Assembly: GCF_012910805.1 (NCBI RefSeq)
Contig: NZ_WTVK01000010.1
Coordinates: 1-64,000, forward strand
DNA length: 64,000 nucleotides
Direction: 5' to 3'
DNA from: Aromatoleum evansii
GTDB lineage: Bacteria > Pseudomonadota > Gammaproteobacteria > Burkholderiales > Rhodocyclaceae
Shown in pieces: positions 28,273 to 37,394 of the stretch (within the stretch, counting starts at the first letter, position 1; every line of letters starts with the position of its first letter). A model generated the notes under the pieces. The model was not told the DNA's origin. It saw only the letters and a list, made by a program, of their open reading frames with translations, and did not search any database. A program made the position numbers and the translations under genes.

Positions 28273-28346
28273 GTGGGAGCGGCTTCAGCCGCGAATCGGC
28301 GGTATCGCACACGACGCGGCACATTCGCGGCTGAAGCCGCTCCCAT
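28273..28346. repeat. REP-like palindromic element, copy 3
   Basis: Arms GTGGGAGCGGCTTCAGCCGC and its near reverse complement enclose a core starting TCGGCGGTATCGCAC. Two partial arms follow near 28388-28430. It fills the convergent gap between gntR and fumC. Confidence 0.85.
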
Positions 28347-28451
28347 CCCACAAGGAAAACCCAAGGCAGCTTCCCGAAAACAGCGTCTGGGAAGCCGCTC
28401 CCACAAAGCAAAAGGCCAAAACAGCTCCCACGAAGGCGGCTTCCCCTGCCC

Positions 28452-29852
28452 TCACTCCCCAGGTCGCGTCATCGCCTCCGGATCCACCCACAGGTCGAAC
28501 TCCTCCGCCCGCACGTAACCCGACGCCAGCGCCGCCTCGCGCAGCGACAGCCCCTCGTGGTGCGCCTTCTTCGCGATCTCCGCAGCGCGGTCGTAGCCGA
28601 TGTGGCGGTTGAGCGCCGTCACGAGCATCAGGTTCTTCTCCAGGTTTTCGCGGATGCGCGGCAGGTTCGGCTTCAGGCCGCGCGCGCAGTGCGCCTCGAA
28701 GGCGTCGCAGGCATCGGCCAGCAGCGCGATGCTCTCCAGCACGTTGTGCGCCATCACCGGCTTGTACACGTTCAGCTGAAAATTGCCCTGCGTGCCGGCA
28801 AACGCGACCGCGGCGTCGTTGCCGAACACCTGCACGCACACCATCGTCAGCGCCTCGCACTGCGTCGGGTTCACCTTGCCCGGCATGATCGACGAACCCG
28901 GCTCATTCTCCGGAATCAACAGCTCGCCGATGCCGCAGCGCGGCCCGCTCGCCAGCCAGCGCACGTCGTTGGCCATCTTCATCAAGCCGCCCGCGAGCGT
29001 GCGCAGCGCCGCTGAACACTGCACCAACGCATCGTGCGCCGCCAGCGCGAAGAAGCGATCCGGCGCACTGCGGAACGGCTGACCGGTGAGCTGCGCGATC
29101 TGCGCCGCCGCGCAATCGCCGAAGCGCGGATGGGCATTGAGGCCGGTGCCGACCGCGGTGCCGCCGATCGCCAGCTCGTGCAGCCGCGGCAGGCTCGCCG
29201 TCACCGCGGCAAGACCGAAATCGATCTGTGCCACCCACGCGCCGATCTCCTGCCCCAGCGTCACCGGCGTCGCGTCCTGGAGATGCGTGCGACCGGTCTT
29301 CACGATCTCCTCGCAGCCCTTCGCCCGGTCCGCCAGGGTGTTGCGCAGGCGCCGCACGGCGGGGAACAGGCGATCATGCAGCTCGCCGACGACCGCAATG
29401 TGCATCGCGGTCGGGAACGTGTCGTTCGACGACTGCCCGCGATTGACATGATCGTTCGGATGGATCGGCCGCTTCGAGCCGACCTCGCCCCCCGCCAGCT
29501 CGATCGCGCGATTCGCGATCACCTCGTTGGCGTTCATGTTGGACTGCGTGCCCGATCCGGTCTGGAACACCACCAACGGAAAGTGGCCGTCCAGCTCGCC
29601 CGAGATGACCTCGTCCGCCGCCGCAGCGATCAGGCCCGCGAGTTCTGGCGGCAACTCGCCGAGCTCCGCATTGGCCTGCGCCGCGGCCTTCTTGAGGATG
29701 CCCAGCGCGCGGATCATCGCCCGGCCCCAGCGGAAGCGGTCCGTGCCGATGGGGAAGTGCGCCAGCGAGCGCTCCGTCTGGGCGCCCCAGTAACGGTCCG
29801 CCGCCACCTCGACGGGCCCCATCGAATCGGTTTCGGTACGCGTCGCATCCAT
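28452..29852 (-). CDS. fumC: Class II fumarate hydratase
   Basis: This 466-residue member of the fumarase/aspartase superfamily catalyses reversible hydration of fumarate to malate. Motifs in order are [56 protein letters not shown] and the superfamily signature [15 protein letters not shown] with the active-site loop serine. The length is normal for FumC. The start at 29852 ([16 protein letters not shown]) is the first Met before family similarity. It is divergent from a two-component system and has REP elements downstream. Fumarase links succinyl-CoA from the propionate pathway to malate; aspartase is less likely given the sequence after the start ([19 protein letters not shown]). Confidence 0.95.
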   Translation of the reverse strand: MDATRTETDSMGPVEVAADRYWGAQTERSLAHFPIGTDRFRWGRAMIRALGILKKAAAQANAELGELPPELAGLIAAAADEVISGELDGHFPLVVFQTGSGTQSNMNANEVIANRAIELAGGEVGSKRPIHPNDHVNRGQSSNDTFPTAMHIAVVGELHDRLFPAVRRLRNTLADRAKGCEEIVKTGRTHLQDATPVTLGQEIGAWVAQIDFGLAAVTASLPRLHELAIGGTAVGTGLNAHPRFGDCAAAQIAQLTGQPFRSAPDRFFALAAHDALVQCSAALRTLAGGLMKMANDVRWLASGPRCGIGELLIPENEPGSSIMPGKVNPTQCEALTMVCVQVFGNDAAVAFAGTQGNFQLNVYKPVMAHNVLESIALLADACDAFEAHCARGLKPNLPRIRENLEKNLMLVTALNRHIGYDRAAEIAKKAHHEGLSLREAALASGYVRAEEFDLWVDPEAMTRPGE

Positions 29853-30065
29853 GCTCGTCTCCCGGCCATCTCGCAGCCATCTCCCGGCCACGTGGAGTTT
29901 GACGCCTACACCCGCGCGTGATTCCCCGGCCCGGCGCAAGCGCCGCGTCCCGTGAATTTGTAACTTTATGCGCCACCTCCATGCCTCTAACATCCCACGC
30001 GGGATCCGGAAGCATTCGCTCCGAGAAGACGCTCCAGGCGCGACACCCGAGGGAGGCACGACGCA

Positions 30066-31769
30066 ATGCCGCGAACCGACGGCGAAACCGGCAAGCCGGC
30101 AGCTGCAACACCGGCGACCACGCGCGCGGGCAACAGCCCGGAGCTGCGCCGCGTACTCGCGAACATTCGCGTGCTGGTCGCCATCGTCGCCGCCACCGAG
30201 GCAGTCTCCCTTTCTGCTGCAACACGCCCGTCCATGATGCTCGCCGTGCTCGGCTACGCCGCCTGGGCCGGCTGGCTGTGCTGGATCGAGCTGAACGGCA
30301 ACCGCCCGATCCGCTCCATGCTGACGTCCTGGGTGGACGCGATCTGGATCCTCCTGTTTGCATGGCTGGCGGGCACTCAGAGCAGCCTGTACACCCTGCT
30401 GCTACTGTTTCCCGTGCTATTCGCCGCGCTGAGTTTCGGCTTCGTCCCCGGCCTCGTGATATCGCTCTTCGCCGCCGCGGGCGCGGGCGCCGAACTCCTC
30501 GCCCGCGACATCAACCTCGGCAAGCTCTCCCCCGAAATCATCCTCCAGCCGCTTTCGATCCTGATCCTCGGGCCGCTCGTTGCCGGCCTCGCACGCGCCG
30601 GCGTGCAGATGAACGAGCAGATATCCGTCGCCGACCGCCTGCTCGGGGCCGCCGACCCGCGCCTCGGCGTCAAGCGCGTCGCCGAGACCCTGCTGCGTGC
30701 CGTCTCGCGGCACTTCTCGGCCGATCTCGGGCTGCTGCTGATCTGGCTCCCCGGCAGCGACGCGCGCTTGTTTCGCTGCGACCGCAACGGCCGCTTCGTC
30801 GAGCTCGACGGCGAACTGCGCAGCGCCCTCATCGACGCGCTGGTGCGCCTGCCCGCCGACGTCGTCAGCGTGCACCACCACGCCCACGTCCTCGGCCGCT
30901 TTCCGCTGCGTTACACCAGCGGCTTCGACCTGGTGAGCAAGACGCCTACAAACGCGGCACGGACGGCCGTGCAGGATCTTGCCGAGGCACTGGATGCGCA
31001 CTCGATGATCGCCATCCCCATCTGCCGCCGCGGCCCCCATCCCTGCCGCCTTGTCCTGGAATCGGGACACCGCCGCTATCGCTCCCACGACGCCGACCTC
31101 CTCGCCGGCATCATGGACCAGCTCGCCCCCGTACTCGAGAACGCCGGCCTGCTGGAACGCCTCGCCGACGAGGCGATGGCGACCGAGCGCGCACGCATCG
31201 GCCGCGACCTCCACGACAACGCGATCCAGCCCTATCTGGGCCTCAAGTACGGCATCGAGGCCCTCGCGCGCAAGGCGGACACCGACAATCCGCTGCGAAC
31301 CGACATCCTCGCCCTGCAGGAAGTCGCCCTCGACGAGCTCCACACCCTGCGCGAACTGGTGAGCGGCATGCGCAACGGCGCCTCAGGTGGCGACGACGCC
31401 CTCTGCCCCGCCTTGCAGCGACAAGCCAAGCGCTTCACCGAGCTGTTCGGCATAGACGTGACGGTGCAGTGCGAAGGCAACCTGTCGATTCGGCGCAAGC
31501 TCGCAGCCGCCATCTTTCCGATGGTCAGCGAGGCCCTCACCAATATCCGGCGCCACACCCCGGCCCAGCGTGCGGAGATCCTCGTCCGCGCGGATGGCCA
31601 CGACTACGTCGTCGAAGTCCGCAACCCGCATGACATCGACTCGCCGCCCGAGCCCTTCGTACCGCGTTCCGTTGTCGAACGCGCGGATTCTGTAAGTGGA
31701 TGTGTCGTAGTCGACATACGGCATGACGGCACCACTGCTCTAATGATCTCGATTCCAAAATCAACCTGA
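30066..31769 (+). CDS. Sensor histidine kinase with atypical ATPase domain
   Basis: This 567-residue kinase has four to six N-terminal transmembrane segments (about 40-180), a GAF-like central region (about 210-365) and a HisKA_3 domain with H383 in [20 protein letters not shown]. The C-terminal ATPase region keeps an N-box-like [14 protein letters not shown]. The usual DxGxG and GLxGMxER boxes are replaced by [10 protein letters not shown] and [15 protein letters not shown], before a normal final strand ending [14 protein letters not shown] binding is therefore uncertain. It is followed 13 bases later by a LuxR-type regulator gene, its likely partner. No ligand can be named. Confidence 0.85.
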   Translation: MPRTDGETGKPAAATPATTRAGNSPELRRVLANIRVLVAIVAATEAVSLSAATRPSMMLAVLGYAAWAGWLCWIELNGNRPIRSMLTSWVDAIWILLFAWLAGTQSSLYTLLLLFPVLFAALSFGFVPGLVISLFAAAGAGAELLARDINLGKLSPEIILQPLSILILGPLVAGLARAGVQMNEQISVADRLLGAADPRLGVKRVAETLLRAVSRHFSADLGLLLIWLPGSDARLFRCDRNGRFVELDGELRSALIDALVRLPADVVSVHHHAHVLGRFPLRYTSGFDLVSKTPTNAARTAVQDLAEALDAHSMIAIPICRRGPHPCRLVLESGHRRYRSHDADLLAGIMDQLAPVLENAGLLERLADEAMATERARIGRDLHDNAIQPYLGLKYGIEALARKADTDNPLRTDILALQEVALDELHTLRELVSGMRNGASGGDDALCPALQRQAKRFTELFGIDVTVQCEGNLSIRRKLAAAIFPMVSEALTNIRRHTPAQRAEILVRADGHDYVVEVRNPHDIDSPPEPFVPRSVVERADSVSGCVVVDIRHDGTTALMISIPKST

Positions 31770-31782
31770 GTGGCGACAGATC

Positions 31783-32463
31783 ATGATCGAAGTCACCGAA
31801 CGCCCAATCCGTGTTTTCCTCGTCGACGACCATCGTGCAACGCTGTGGGGCCTCGAACGCCTCGTCGGCGCAGCACAGCGCATGCAACTGGCCGGCAGCG
31901 CGACCAGTGTCGCCGAACTCCTCGCATCCCCCGAAAGCCGCGAGGCCGACGTCATCGTCATCGACCTCGACCTCGGCGGCCACGACTCCAGCGACTCCTT
32001 CGCCGAACTGCTTGCCACCTACGGCGCGAAAGTCCTCGTCCTCACCGGCGCCCGCGACCTCGACGCCCATCGCCGCGCCGTCATGGCCGGCGCCCGCGGC
32101 GTCGTGCGCAAGGAAGAGCCGGTCGACGTCCTGCTGCGCGCGATCGAGAAGGTGCACGAAGGCGACGTGTGGGTGAACCGCGCCCTGATCGGCGACATCA
32201 TGAACATGCTCACCGGCAGCAAGAAGGCCGCTGCCCCCGACGACGCCCGCATCGCGAGCCTCACTCCCAAGGAGCAGGAGGTCATCGGCGCCGTGGTCCG
32301 GCACAAGGGCGCGAAGAGCCTCGTCATCGCCGACGACCTCGGCATCAGCGAACACACGCTGCGCAACCACCTCACCGCCATCTACCACAAGCTCGAAGTG
32401 CACGGCCGGCTCGAGCTGTACCTGTACGCGAAGGAACGCGGCATCGGCACGGTCGCTCAGTAA
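31783..32463 (+). CDS. LuxR/NarL-type response regulator
   Basis: This 226-residue regulator has a receiver domain (about 9-130) with acidic pair D15-D16, phosphoacceptor D61 in VIVIDLDLGG and the lysine in VVRKEEP. The C-terminal helix-turn-helix (about 160-222) has ASLTPKEQEVIGAVV, then ISEHTLRNHLTAIYHKLEV. It is co-transcribed with the preceding atypical kinase. The receiver resembles the orphan receiver encoded at 35297 (both have VIV-D-DLGG phosphorylation loops), so one kinase may serve both. Nearby candidates for control are the secreted subtilase and the Tad pilus locus; this is inference from order only. Confidence 0.92.
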   Translation: MIEVTERPIRVFLVDDHRATLWGLERLVGAAQRMQLAGSATSVAELLASPESREADVIVIDLDLGGHDSSDSFAELLATYGAKVLVLTGARDLDAHRRAVMAGARGVVRKEEPVDVLLRAIEKVHEGDVWVNRALIGDIMNMLTGSKKAAAPDDARIASLTPKEQEVIGAVVRHKGAKSLVIADDLGISEHTLRNHLTAIYHKLEVHGRLELYLYAKERGIGTVAQ

Positions 32464-32743
32464 CACCCTGCGCGGCGCCACATGCGTTGGTGCCGCGCCC
32501 GCCGCTCGCCGGCTCCCACATCCATCCGTCGTCGAAGCCCCACCCGCTAACCGGCGGCTAGTTCAATTGTCACGCCCGGCAGGGGCACCTCCACCCGCGC
32601 GCTGCCCCCGCCTGAGAACTACGCTTGGAAGATAACGCGGACGCAGCCATCGCCCGCGACTTCGCAACAGGCCACGCGGCCGCTCCACACCCGCACCGCC
32701 AACCTGTCCGTCACGCACTTGCCGCCGCACCGGAGGAGAGATC

Positions 32744-34357
32744 ATGCGTCACGCAGTTTTCCTTGCCCCGTTCGTCGCCGCCTGCCTGCTGATCGCCCAG
32801 CCGCCTGCCCACGCCGGCGGACTCCCCGAAGACGTCCCACAGCCCCCGCGCTTCGCCCCCGATCAGTTGCTCGTCGCCTTCAAGCCCGGCACCGCCGGCG
32901 CGCAGATCGCCCAGGCCCACGCCGCAGCCGGCGCACAAGTGATCAAGCGCTTCGACGCCATCGGCGTTCAGCTGCTCGCCATCCCTTCCGGCGCCGTCGA
33001 AGCGAGCATCGCCCTCTACGAGCGCAACCCCAACGTCCGCTACGCCGAACCCAATTTCCACCGTCCGCTGGTCCTCCCCACCGAAGGCCGCGACCCGATG
33101 CTCCCGACCGGCCTCGGGACCGAATACTTCGCACTGCAATGGGGCCTCAACAATACCGCGCAGGCCCTATACGAAGTCGCCTCGGGCGCCAACGTCACCG
33201 GCACCCTCGACGCCGACATCGACGCACCTGAGGCATGGGACCTCTCGCGCAGCAACGAGAACATCAGGATCGCGATCCTCGACAGCGGCGTCGAATGCAC
33301 CCATGTCGACCTCCTCGGCAAATGCATCGAGGAGCGGAACTTCACCGCCAGCACCACCACCGCCGACCTCCTCGGACACGGAACCCACGTCGCCGGCATC
33401 GCGGCCGCGAACACCAACAACGGCAAGGGCACGGCCGGCGTCGGCTGGAACGCCAGGATCGGTTCGCTCAAGGTGTGCCACGAGTGGCCCTCGGTTGATT
33501 TTCCCTACCTCGGCATGTGCGACGTCGCCGACTCCGTCGCCGGCCTCATGTACGCCGCCGACAACGGCTACCGCGTCGCCAACATGAGCTACGGCAGCGA
33601 CCCCGACCCCTACTCCCCGTCCCAGGCCGAAGCCGACGCCATCAAGTACGCCTGGAGCAAGGGCGTCGTCCTCGTCGCCGCCGCCGGCAACGACTACGCC
33701 TCCACGCGCCACTACCCCGCCGCCTTCCCCGAAGTCATCTCCGTCGCCGCCACCGACCGCCACGACAACCTCGCCTACTTCTCGAGCTTCGGCTCGTCCT
33801 GGGTGTCGGTCGCAGCCCCCGGCCACGACATCCTGTCGGCCTACCCGAACGTAGCGTGCAGCATCCCGCCGGACGACCCCGAAGGCTGCTACAACTGGCT
33901 CTCCGGCACCTCCATGGCCTCGCCCCATGTCGCCGGCCTCGCCGCGCTCGTGCTCACCCGCTACCCCGGCATCACCAACGTCCAGGCACGCGCCTACATC
34001 GAAAACAGCGCCAACGCGCAGGGCGCCCTCGGCCAGAACTTCCGCGCCTGGGTCAGATACGGCCGCATCAACGCCCACCTCGCCCTCACCGCCGACAACC
34101 CGCCGCCGCCACCGGCCCCCATCACGCTCAGCGCCACCGGCTACAAGGTCAAGGGCCAGCAGAAGGCCGACCTGCAGTGGACTGGCTCGACCGCCTCGAT
34201 GAACGTCCTGCGCAACGGCAATATCGTCGCCACCACCGACAACGGCGCCACCGCCTACACCGACCCGATCAACCGCACCGGCGGCGGTTCCTACACCTAC
34301 ACGGTATGCGAATCGGTCGGGGCCACCTGCTCGAACGAGGCCGTCGTCGTGTTCTGA
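32744..34357 (+). CDS. Secreted S8 subtilisin-like serine protease
   Basis: This 537-residue preproenzyme has a signal peptide (about 1-25, ending AHAGG) and a fervidolysin-like propeptide (about 35-105, PDQLLVAFKPG to VRYAEPNF). The catalytic domain (about 125-450) carries D180 (AILDSGVE), H212 (GHGTHVAGI) and S390 (GTSMASPHVAG). The C-terminal 90 residues form a beta-rich, Fn3-like domain (LSATGYKVKGQQKADLQWTG). It should be exported by Sec and matured by propeptide cleavage. An AGGAGAG site precedes the ATG. The 280-base gap upstream holds a GC hairpin near 32470-32500 but no gene. Confidence 0.94.
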   Translation: MRHAVFLAPFVAACLLIAQPPAHAGGLPEDVPQPPRFAPDQLLVAFKPGTAGAQIAQAHAAAGAQVIKRFDAIGVQLLAIPSGAVEASIALYERNPNVRYAEPNFHRPLVLPTEGRDPMLPTGLGTEYFALQWGLNNTAQALYEVASGANVTGTLDADIDAPEAWDLSRSNENIRIAILDSGVECTHVDLLGKCIEERNFTASTTTADLLGHGTHVAGIAAANTNNGKGTAGVGWNARIGSLKVCHEWPSVDFPYLGMCDVADSVAGLMYAADNGYRVANMSYGSDPDPYSPSQAEADAIKYAWSKGVVLVAAAGNDYASTRHYPAAFPEVISVAATDRHDNLAYFSSFGSSWVSVAAPGHDILSAYPNVACSIPPDDPEGCYNWLSGTSMASPHVAGLAALVLTRYPGITNVQARAYIENSANAQGALGQNFRAWVRYGRINAHLALTADNPPPPPAPITLSATGYKVKGQQKADLQWTGSTASMNVLRNGNIVATTDNGATAYTDPINRTGGGSYTYTVCESVGATCSNEAVVVF

Positions 34358-34491
34358 CCGCCCCCCCCTGGAAGCGACCGCGCGAGACGAAGTCATGCGT
34401 CTCGAGCCTCGGCATTCTCATGCGCACTCACGTATTGCCCATGATGCGCATGACGGCCAATATGTCGATGTCGGCAGCCGAGGAAGTCGCC

Positions 34492-34737
34492 ATGAGAACC
34501 ACCACAACGAAAGGAAGCGTGCGCAAGGCCACGAATGTCACGTTCGGCGAAACTCTTCTGGCCGAGGCGAAAGCCCTGAACATCAACATTTCACAAGCGG
34601 CAGAGGCCGGACTGGCTCGAGCGGCAGCCGAACGACGTCGTGAGCTGTGGTTGGCCGAGAATCGTGCCGCACTGGACAGTTCCAATGCGTACGTCGAAGC
34701 GCACGGCCTTCCTCTTGCGCGCTACAACGGGTTTTGA
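34492..34737 (+). CDS. ccdA: CcdA-type antitoxin
   Basis: This 81-residue antitoxin has an N-terminal ribbon-helix-helix-like segment (KATNVTFGETLLAEAKALNINIS). Its C-terminal tail has the CcdA signature (WLAENRAALDSSNAYVEAHG, then LPLARY), the part that wraps and neutralises CcdB. The ATG at 34492 has GAGGAAG six bases upstream. Its stop codon overlaps the start of ccdB (TGATG), the usual coupled arrangement. The antitoxin frame is intact while the toxin frame is broken. Confidence 0.88.
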   Translation: MRTTTTKGSVRKATNVTFGETLLAEAKALNINISQAAEAGLARAAAERRRELWLAENRAALDSSNAYVEAHGLPLARYNGF

Positions 34738-35037
34738 TGTCCCGGTTCAGCGCATTCAGGAATCCGGACGGCGTCGGTTACCTGCTCGATGTCCAGGCTG
34801 ATTTGCTCGACCACCTGAAACACTCGTGTCGTGGTCCCGCTCCTGCCCCTGAACGTCGCGCCGGCGCCAGCCAAATCCCTCAATCCCGTCTTTGAGGTGG
34901 AAGGGGAGCCCGTGGCGATGGTGACCCAATTTCTCGCAGCGGTTCCAGCCCATCTACTTAAAACGGCCGTGGCCAATTTGGAAACCCGGCGTCACAAAAT
35001 CACGACCGCGTTGGACATGCTTTTCCAGGGAATCTGA
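34737..35037 (+). pseudogene. ccdB: Frameshifted CcdB-type toxin gene
   Basis: The first frame gives an N-terminus typical of CcdB (MSRFSAFRNPDGVGYLLDVQ, then ADLLDHLK). The rest lies in the +1 frame (VVPLLPLNVAPAPAKSLNPV, then MVTQFLAAVPAHLL and a C-terminus ending LDMLFQGI). Removing one A from the AAA at 34818-34820 would restore a single 99-residue frame, the normal CcdB length. CcdB poisons DNA gyrase, so inactivation would leave an orphan antitoxin. The frameshift could be a true mutation, a sequencing error, or, less likely, programmed. Confidence 0.88.
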
Positions 35038-35296
35038 ACGACTGACGAGCAGCGAAGTAACGACGCGATCGCCTTCCGCTTGTCCGGCGGCCCGTCGGAT
35101 GGAAATCAGCATTGATCGTGTAATCGACGCGACGAGCCTCGACGAGATCTTCACCGACGACTGATCCGTCCCCGCCCGGCCTCCCATCCGGGCGTTTTGT
35201 CATGGGTATCCCGCGCGCTTCCTCCCATGGGCGAAACTACCCAGTAAACGGTATGTTGAACCCATCGCGGCACACGTCGCAAAAGCGGAGCACGCC
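35038..35296. other. Intergenic remnant after ccdB
   Basis: No complete gene is seen. A 21-codon open stretch at 35099-35164 (MEISIDRVIDATSLDEIFTDD) could be a gene remnant but has no recognisable family. The last 60 bases are the leader of the receiver gene. Confidence 0.4.
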
Positions 35297-35692
35297 GTGC
35301 CCTGCCTCACCCTCGCCCCTCCGATCGAAGTGCTGCTCGTCGATGACCAGCGCGCAATACTTGCGGGCGTCACCGCGCTGATCGAAAGCGGGGGCCCGGC
35401 GATGCGGGTCGCCGCGCGCGCCACATGCGCACGCCAGGCGCTCGACCTGGCATGCAGCATCCAGCCGGACGTGATCGTCCTCGACGTCGATCTCGGCGGC
35501 GAGGACGGGCTCGCGCTGATCCCCCGGATCCACGCCGGCTGCAACGCACGGATCGTCGTCTTCACCGGCCTCGCCACCGCCGACATCCGCGCTCGCGCGC
35601 TGCGCCTCGGGGCGTGCGATGTGATCTCGAAAGCTGCGTCGGGTAGTGAGCTGCTTGCAGCAATTCACGCCGCGACGAATTTTCCCGACTGA
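35297..35692 (+). CDS. Stand-alone receiver-domain protein
   Basis: This 131-residue protein consists of one receiver domain with D16-D17, phosphoacceptor D63 in VIVLDVDLGGEDG, Thr in VVFTGLA and the lysine in VISKAAS. The fold resembles NarL-type receivers, but the LuxR helix-turn-helix is absent and the frame stops cleanly after TNFPD. It may act by protein contact or as a phosphate sink. It lies 520 bases upstream of the Tad pilus locus and 3 kb after a related two-component pair. A role in pilus control is a guess from position. Confidence 0.82.
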   Translation: MPCLTLAPPIEVLLVDDQRAILAGVTALIESGGPAMRVAARATCARQALDLACSIQPDVIVLDVDLGGEDGLALIPRIHAGCNARIVVFTGLATADIRARALRLGACDVISKAASGSELLAAIHAATNFPD

Positions 35693-35720
35693 ACCTCGAA
35701 ACCGCAGTTATCGCCCGAGA

Positions 35721-35763
35721 GCCCTTCGACACGCCCGCTGCGCGGGCTGCTCAGGGCGAACGG
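35721..35763. repeat. Dispersed GTTCG-CTGAG repeat variant
   Basis: GCCCTTCGAC and TCAGGGCGAACGG ends flank an inserted GC hairpin (GCCCGCTGCGCGGGC). It is the same family as the copies that bracket the GIY-YIG gene. Confidence 0.8.
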
Positions 35764-35795
35764 TAGTGCCACCAGATGGGTGAAGGGGGTACAAA

Positions 35796-35830
35796 TCCGT
35801 TCATCCTGAGCCTGTCGAAGGATGAGCGGA
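35796..35830. repeat. Dispersed GTTCG-CTGAG repeat, hairpin variant
   Basis: TCCGTTCATCC-TGAGCC-TGTCGA-AGGATGAGCGGA folds on itself. The arms differ from the main type by compensating changes (ATCC with GGAT), which shows that pairing is maintained. Confidence 0.75.
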
Positions 35831-35903
35831 TTTTTACCCGCGCAACTGCTGTTTCCAGGATGGATCAACACCGAGCACGCCGACACAGGCAACCACCTTC
35901 TCC

Positions 35904-35969
35904 ATGGGAGCGGCTTCAGCCGCGAAAGAACCGGGGGCAGCCGCTTTTCGCGTCTGAAGTCGCTCCCAC
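35904..35969. repeat. REP-like palindromic element, copy 4 (diverged)
   Basis: Arms ATGGGAGCGGCTTCAGCCGC and CGTCTGAAGTCGCTCCCA are less perfect than in other copies, and the core is unrelated. Confidence 0.75.
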
Positions 35970-36212
35970 TGGCTGTCCAAGCGCGCGAATTCCCTGCGAG
36001 GCCGGGACAGGCCAGTCCGACAGGAGTCCTACCGTCTCGCATCCCACCCTTGCAGGATCGCCGCGACCGCACACAAACAACGCACCTCCCCATGACAGTT
36101 GTCATGCATGCGCCCCGGCACATCTGCCCATGCGAATTGGGCCCAAACGCCGATGCCGGAAAAGCTCCGTACCCCTAATCTGCAATCAACAGAGAGGGAA
36201 CGAGGCGATGCG

Positions 36213-36404
36213 ATGAATACGGCGCAAGTCAAGAAATCGCTGAGCGAGTTCTGGTCCGATCAGGAGGGGGTCACTGCGATCGAATACGCACTGCTCGCAG
36301 CCCTGATATTCGCTGTGATCGTCGTTTCGGCCGGACTGCTCGGCACTAACCTCCAGGCGCTGTATGACGATGTTGCGGCGAAGGTTGCGGCGGCAATGCC
36401 CTAG
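36213..36404 (+). CDS. flp: Flp-type IVb major pilin, copy 1
   Basis: This 63-residue prepilin has a short charged leader (about 1-17), the processing site G-V-T-A-I-E-Y with the conserved Glu-Tyr pair, and one hydrophobic helix (LLAALIFAVIVVSAGLLG). This is the class IVb (Flp) layout cut by the TadV/CpaA peptidase. The ATG at 36213 follows GAGGCGATGC. It is the first gene of the Tad locus. The hydrophilic C-terminus (LQALYDDVAAKVAAAMP) lacks cysteines, as usual for Flp pilins. Confidence 0.93.
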   Translation: MNTAQVKKSLSEFWSDQEGVTAIEYALLAALIFAVIVVSAGLLGTNLQALYDDVAAKVAAAMP

Positions 36405-36519
36405 CGAATTCAGGTTTGTGCGGGATGTGAATGCAACACGAAATAGATTTTCCGGAACGGGCCTCCCGCTCCGGTAGTTTGCCGGGAGGTCCGGCGTTTT
36501 CTAGATGAAGGAGATGATC

Positions 36520-36714
36520 ATGTTGGAAATGCTCAAGCAATTCGTTCGGGACGAGGAAGGCGTGACCGCAATCGAATATGGCCTGATTGCAGCACTTATC
36601 GCGGTAGTGATCATTGTCAGCGTTACATTGGTTGGCACCAATCTTGACGCAGTCTTCAATCACATTGGGCTCGAATTGGCCAAGCCGCTGGCTGCACCAC
36701 CGGCTGGAGGCTGA
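36520..36714 (+). CDS. flp: Flp-type IVb pilin, copy 2
   Basis: This 64-residue second pilin (MLEMLKQFVRDEEG, then VTAIEYGLIAALIAVVIIVS) is close to copy 1 but has a different C-terminus rich in Pro and Ala (GLELAKPLAAPPAGG). The start at 36520 is chosen because AAGGAG lies six bases before it; an ATG at 36505 would contain that site. Two Flp genes in tandem suggest major and minor subunits or alternates. It is followed by the prepilin peptidase gene. Confidence 0.92.
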   Translation: MLEMLKQFVRDEEGVTAIEYGLIAALIAVVIIVSVTLVGTNLDAVFNHIGLELAKPLAAPPAGG

Positions 36715-36807
36715 CCTCCCGATACTCGACCACCCGGAACATCCGTCGCAGTTTGGGCAGAAGTTCCGGGTGGTTTCTCAGGCCACTTCTTACCTGAGTT
36801 TACGGCA

Positions 36808-37371
36808 ATGACTTTTGCAATTCTTTTCTTTGTCCTCGCAGCCGCCGTCGCCATGGACATCCGATCCCGAAGAATTCCGAACTTACTGATCGCCGCGGGC
36901 CTCGCAGCCGGATTTCTCGTCCAACTGATTACCCCCGCCGGGAATGGTCCGCTGTTCGCAAATGTCAATGCCGACGGCATTGCTGCATCTCTATGCGGCA
37001 TCTTCGTCGGCTTCTCCGCACTTCTTCCGCTCTATGCACTACGCGCGATGGGAGCGGGCGACGTAAAACTCATGATGACGATAGGCGCCTTCCTCGGCCC
37101 CCTGCAAACCCTTGGCGTTGTTGTGCTGACCTTTGCCGCGGGCGGCGTTCTCGCCCTCGCGATGGCGCTTTGGCAACGCTCCTTCCGCCAGCTCGTGCTC
37201 AACCTGCGCTTCATGCTGACCACCAGCGCAATTAGCGCTGCCGGCGGGAGCAGCCCCAAATTCGAACCGCTACAACAGACCGCCGGGCGCATGCCCTACG
37301 CGGTCGCGATCGCTGCGGGCACCCTCCTCCAGCTCTATCTCGTCCGCTCCGGAGGCTGGGCACTGAGCTGA
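36808..37371 (+). CDS. cpaA: Prepilin peptidase CpaA/TadV
   Basis: This 187-residue A24-family aspartic membrane peptidase has about five transmembrane helices. The first catalytic Asp is in MDIRSRRIPN (about 14-23) and the second in the GxGD-type motif MGAGDVKLM (about 75-83). It lacks the N-methylating domain, as in other TadV proteins, and cleaves Flp and pseudopilin leaders in the inner membrane. The length is slightly above the family minimum because of a C-terminal extension with one more helix (LLQLYLVRSGGW). Confidence 0.92.
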   Translation: MTFAILFFVLAAAVAMDIRSRRIPNLLIAAGLAAGFLVQLITPAGNGPLFANVNADGIAASLCGIFVGFSALLPLYALRAMGAGDVKLMMTIGAFLGPLQTLGVVVLTFAAGGVLALAMALWQRSFRQLVLNLRFMLTTSAISAAGGSSPKFEPLQQTAGRMPYAVAIAAGTLLQLYLVRSGGWALS

Positions 37372-37394
37372 ACCGACTTTCACGGAGCACGACC

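Larger units (their letters stand above)
35693..36212. other. Repeat-rich intergenic region before the Tad locus
   Basis: No gene is seen. The region holds two GTTCG-CTGAG type repeats and one REP-like element (listed separately), and its last 150 bases should contain the promoter of the pilus locus. I found no convincing sigma-70 or sigma-54 boxes by eye. Confidence 0.6.

Noticed and set aside
35099-35164. Short open frame after ccdB
   Set aside because: 21 codons, no clear ribosome site and no recognisable family. It is kept only as a possible remnant in the intergenic entry.
35693-36212. Possible CRISPR or tandem repeat array before the Tad locus
   Set aside because: The repeats are dispersed palindromes of two families with irregular spacing. 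There are no regular direct repeats with unique spacers and no cas genes.
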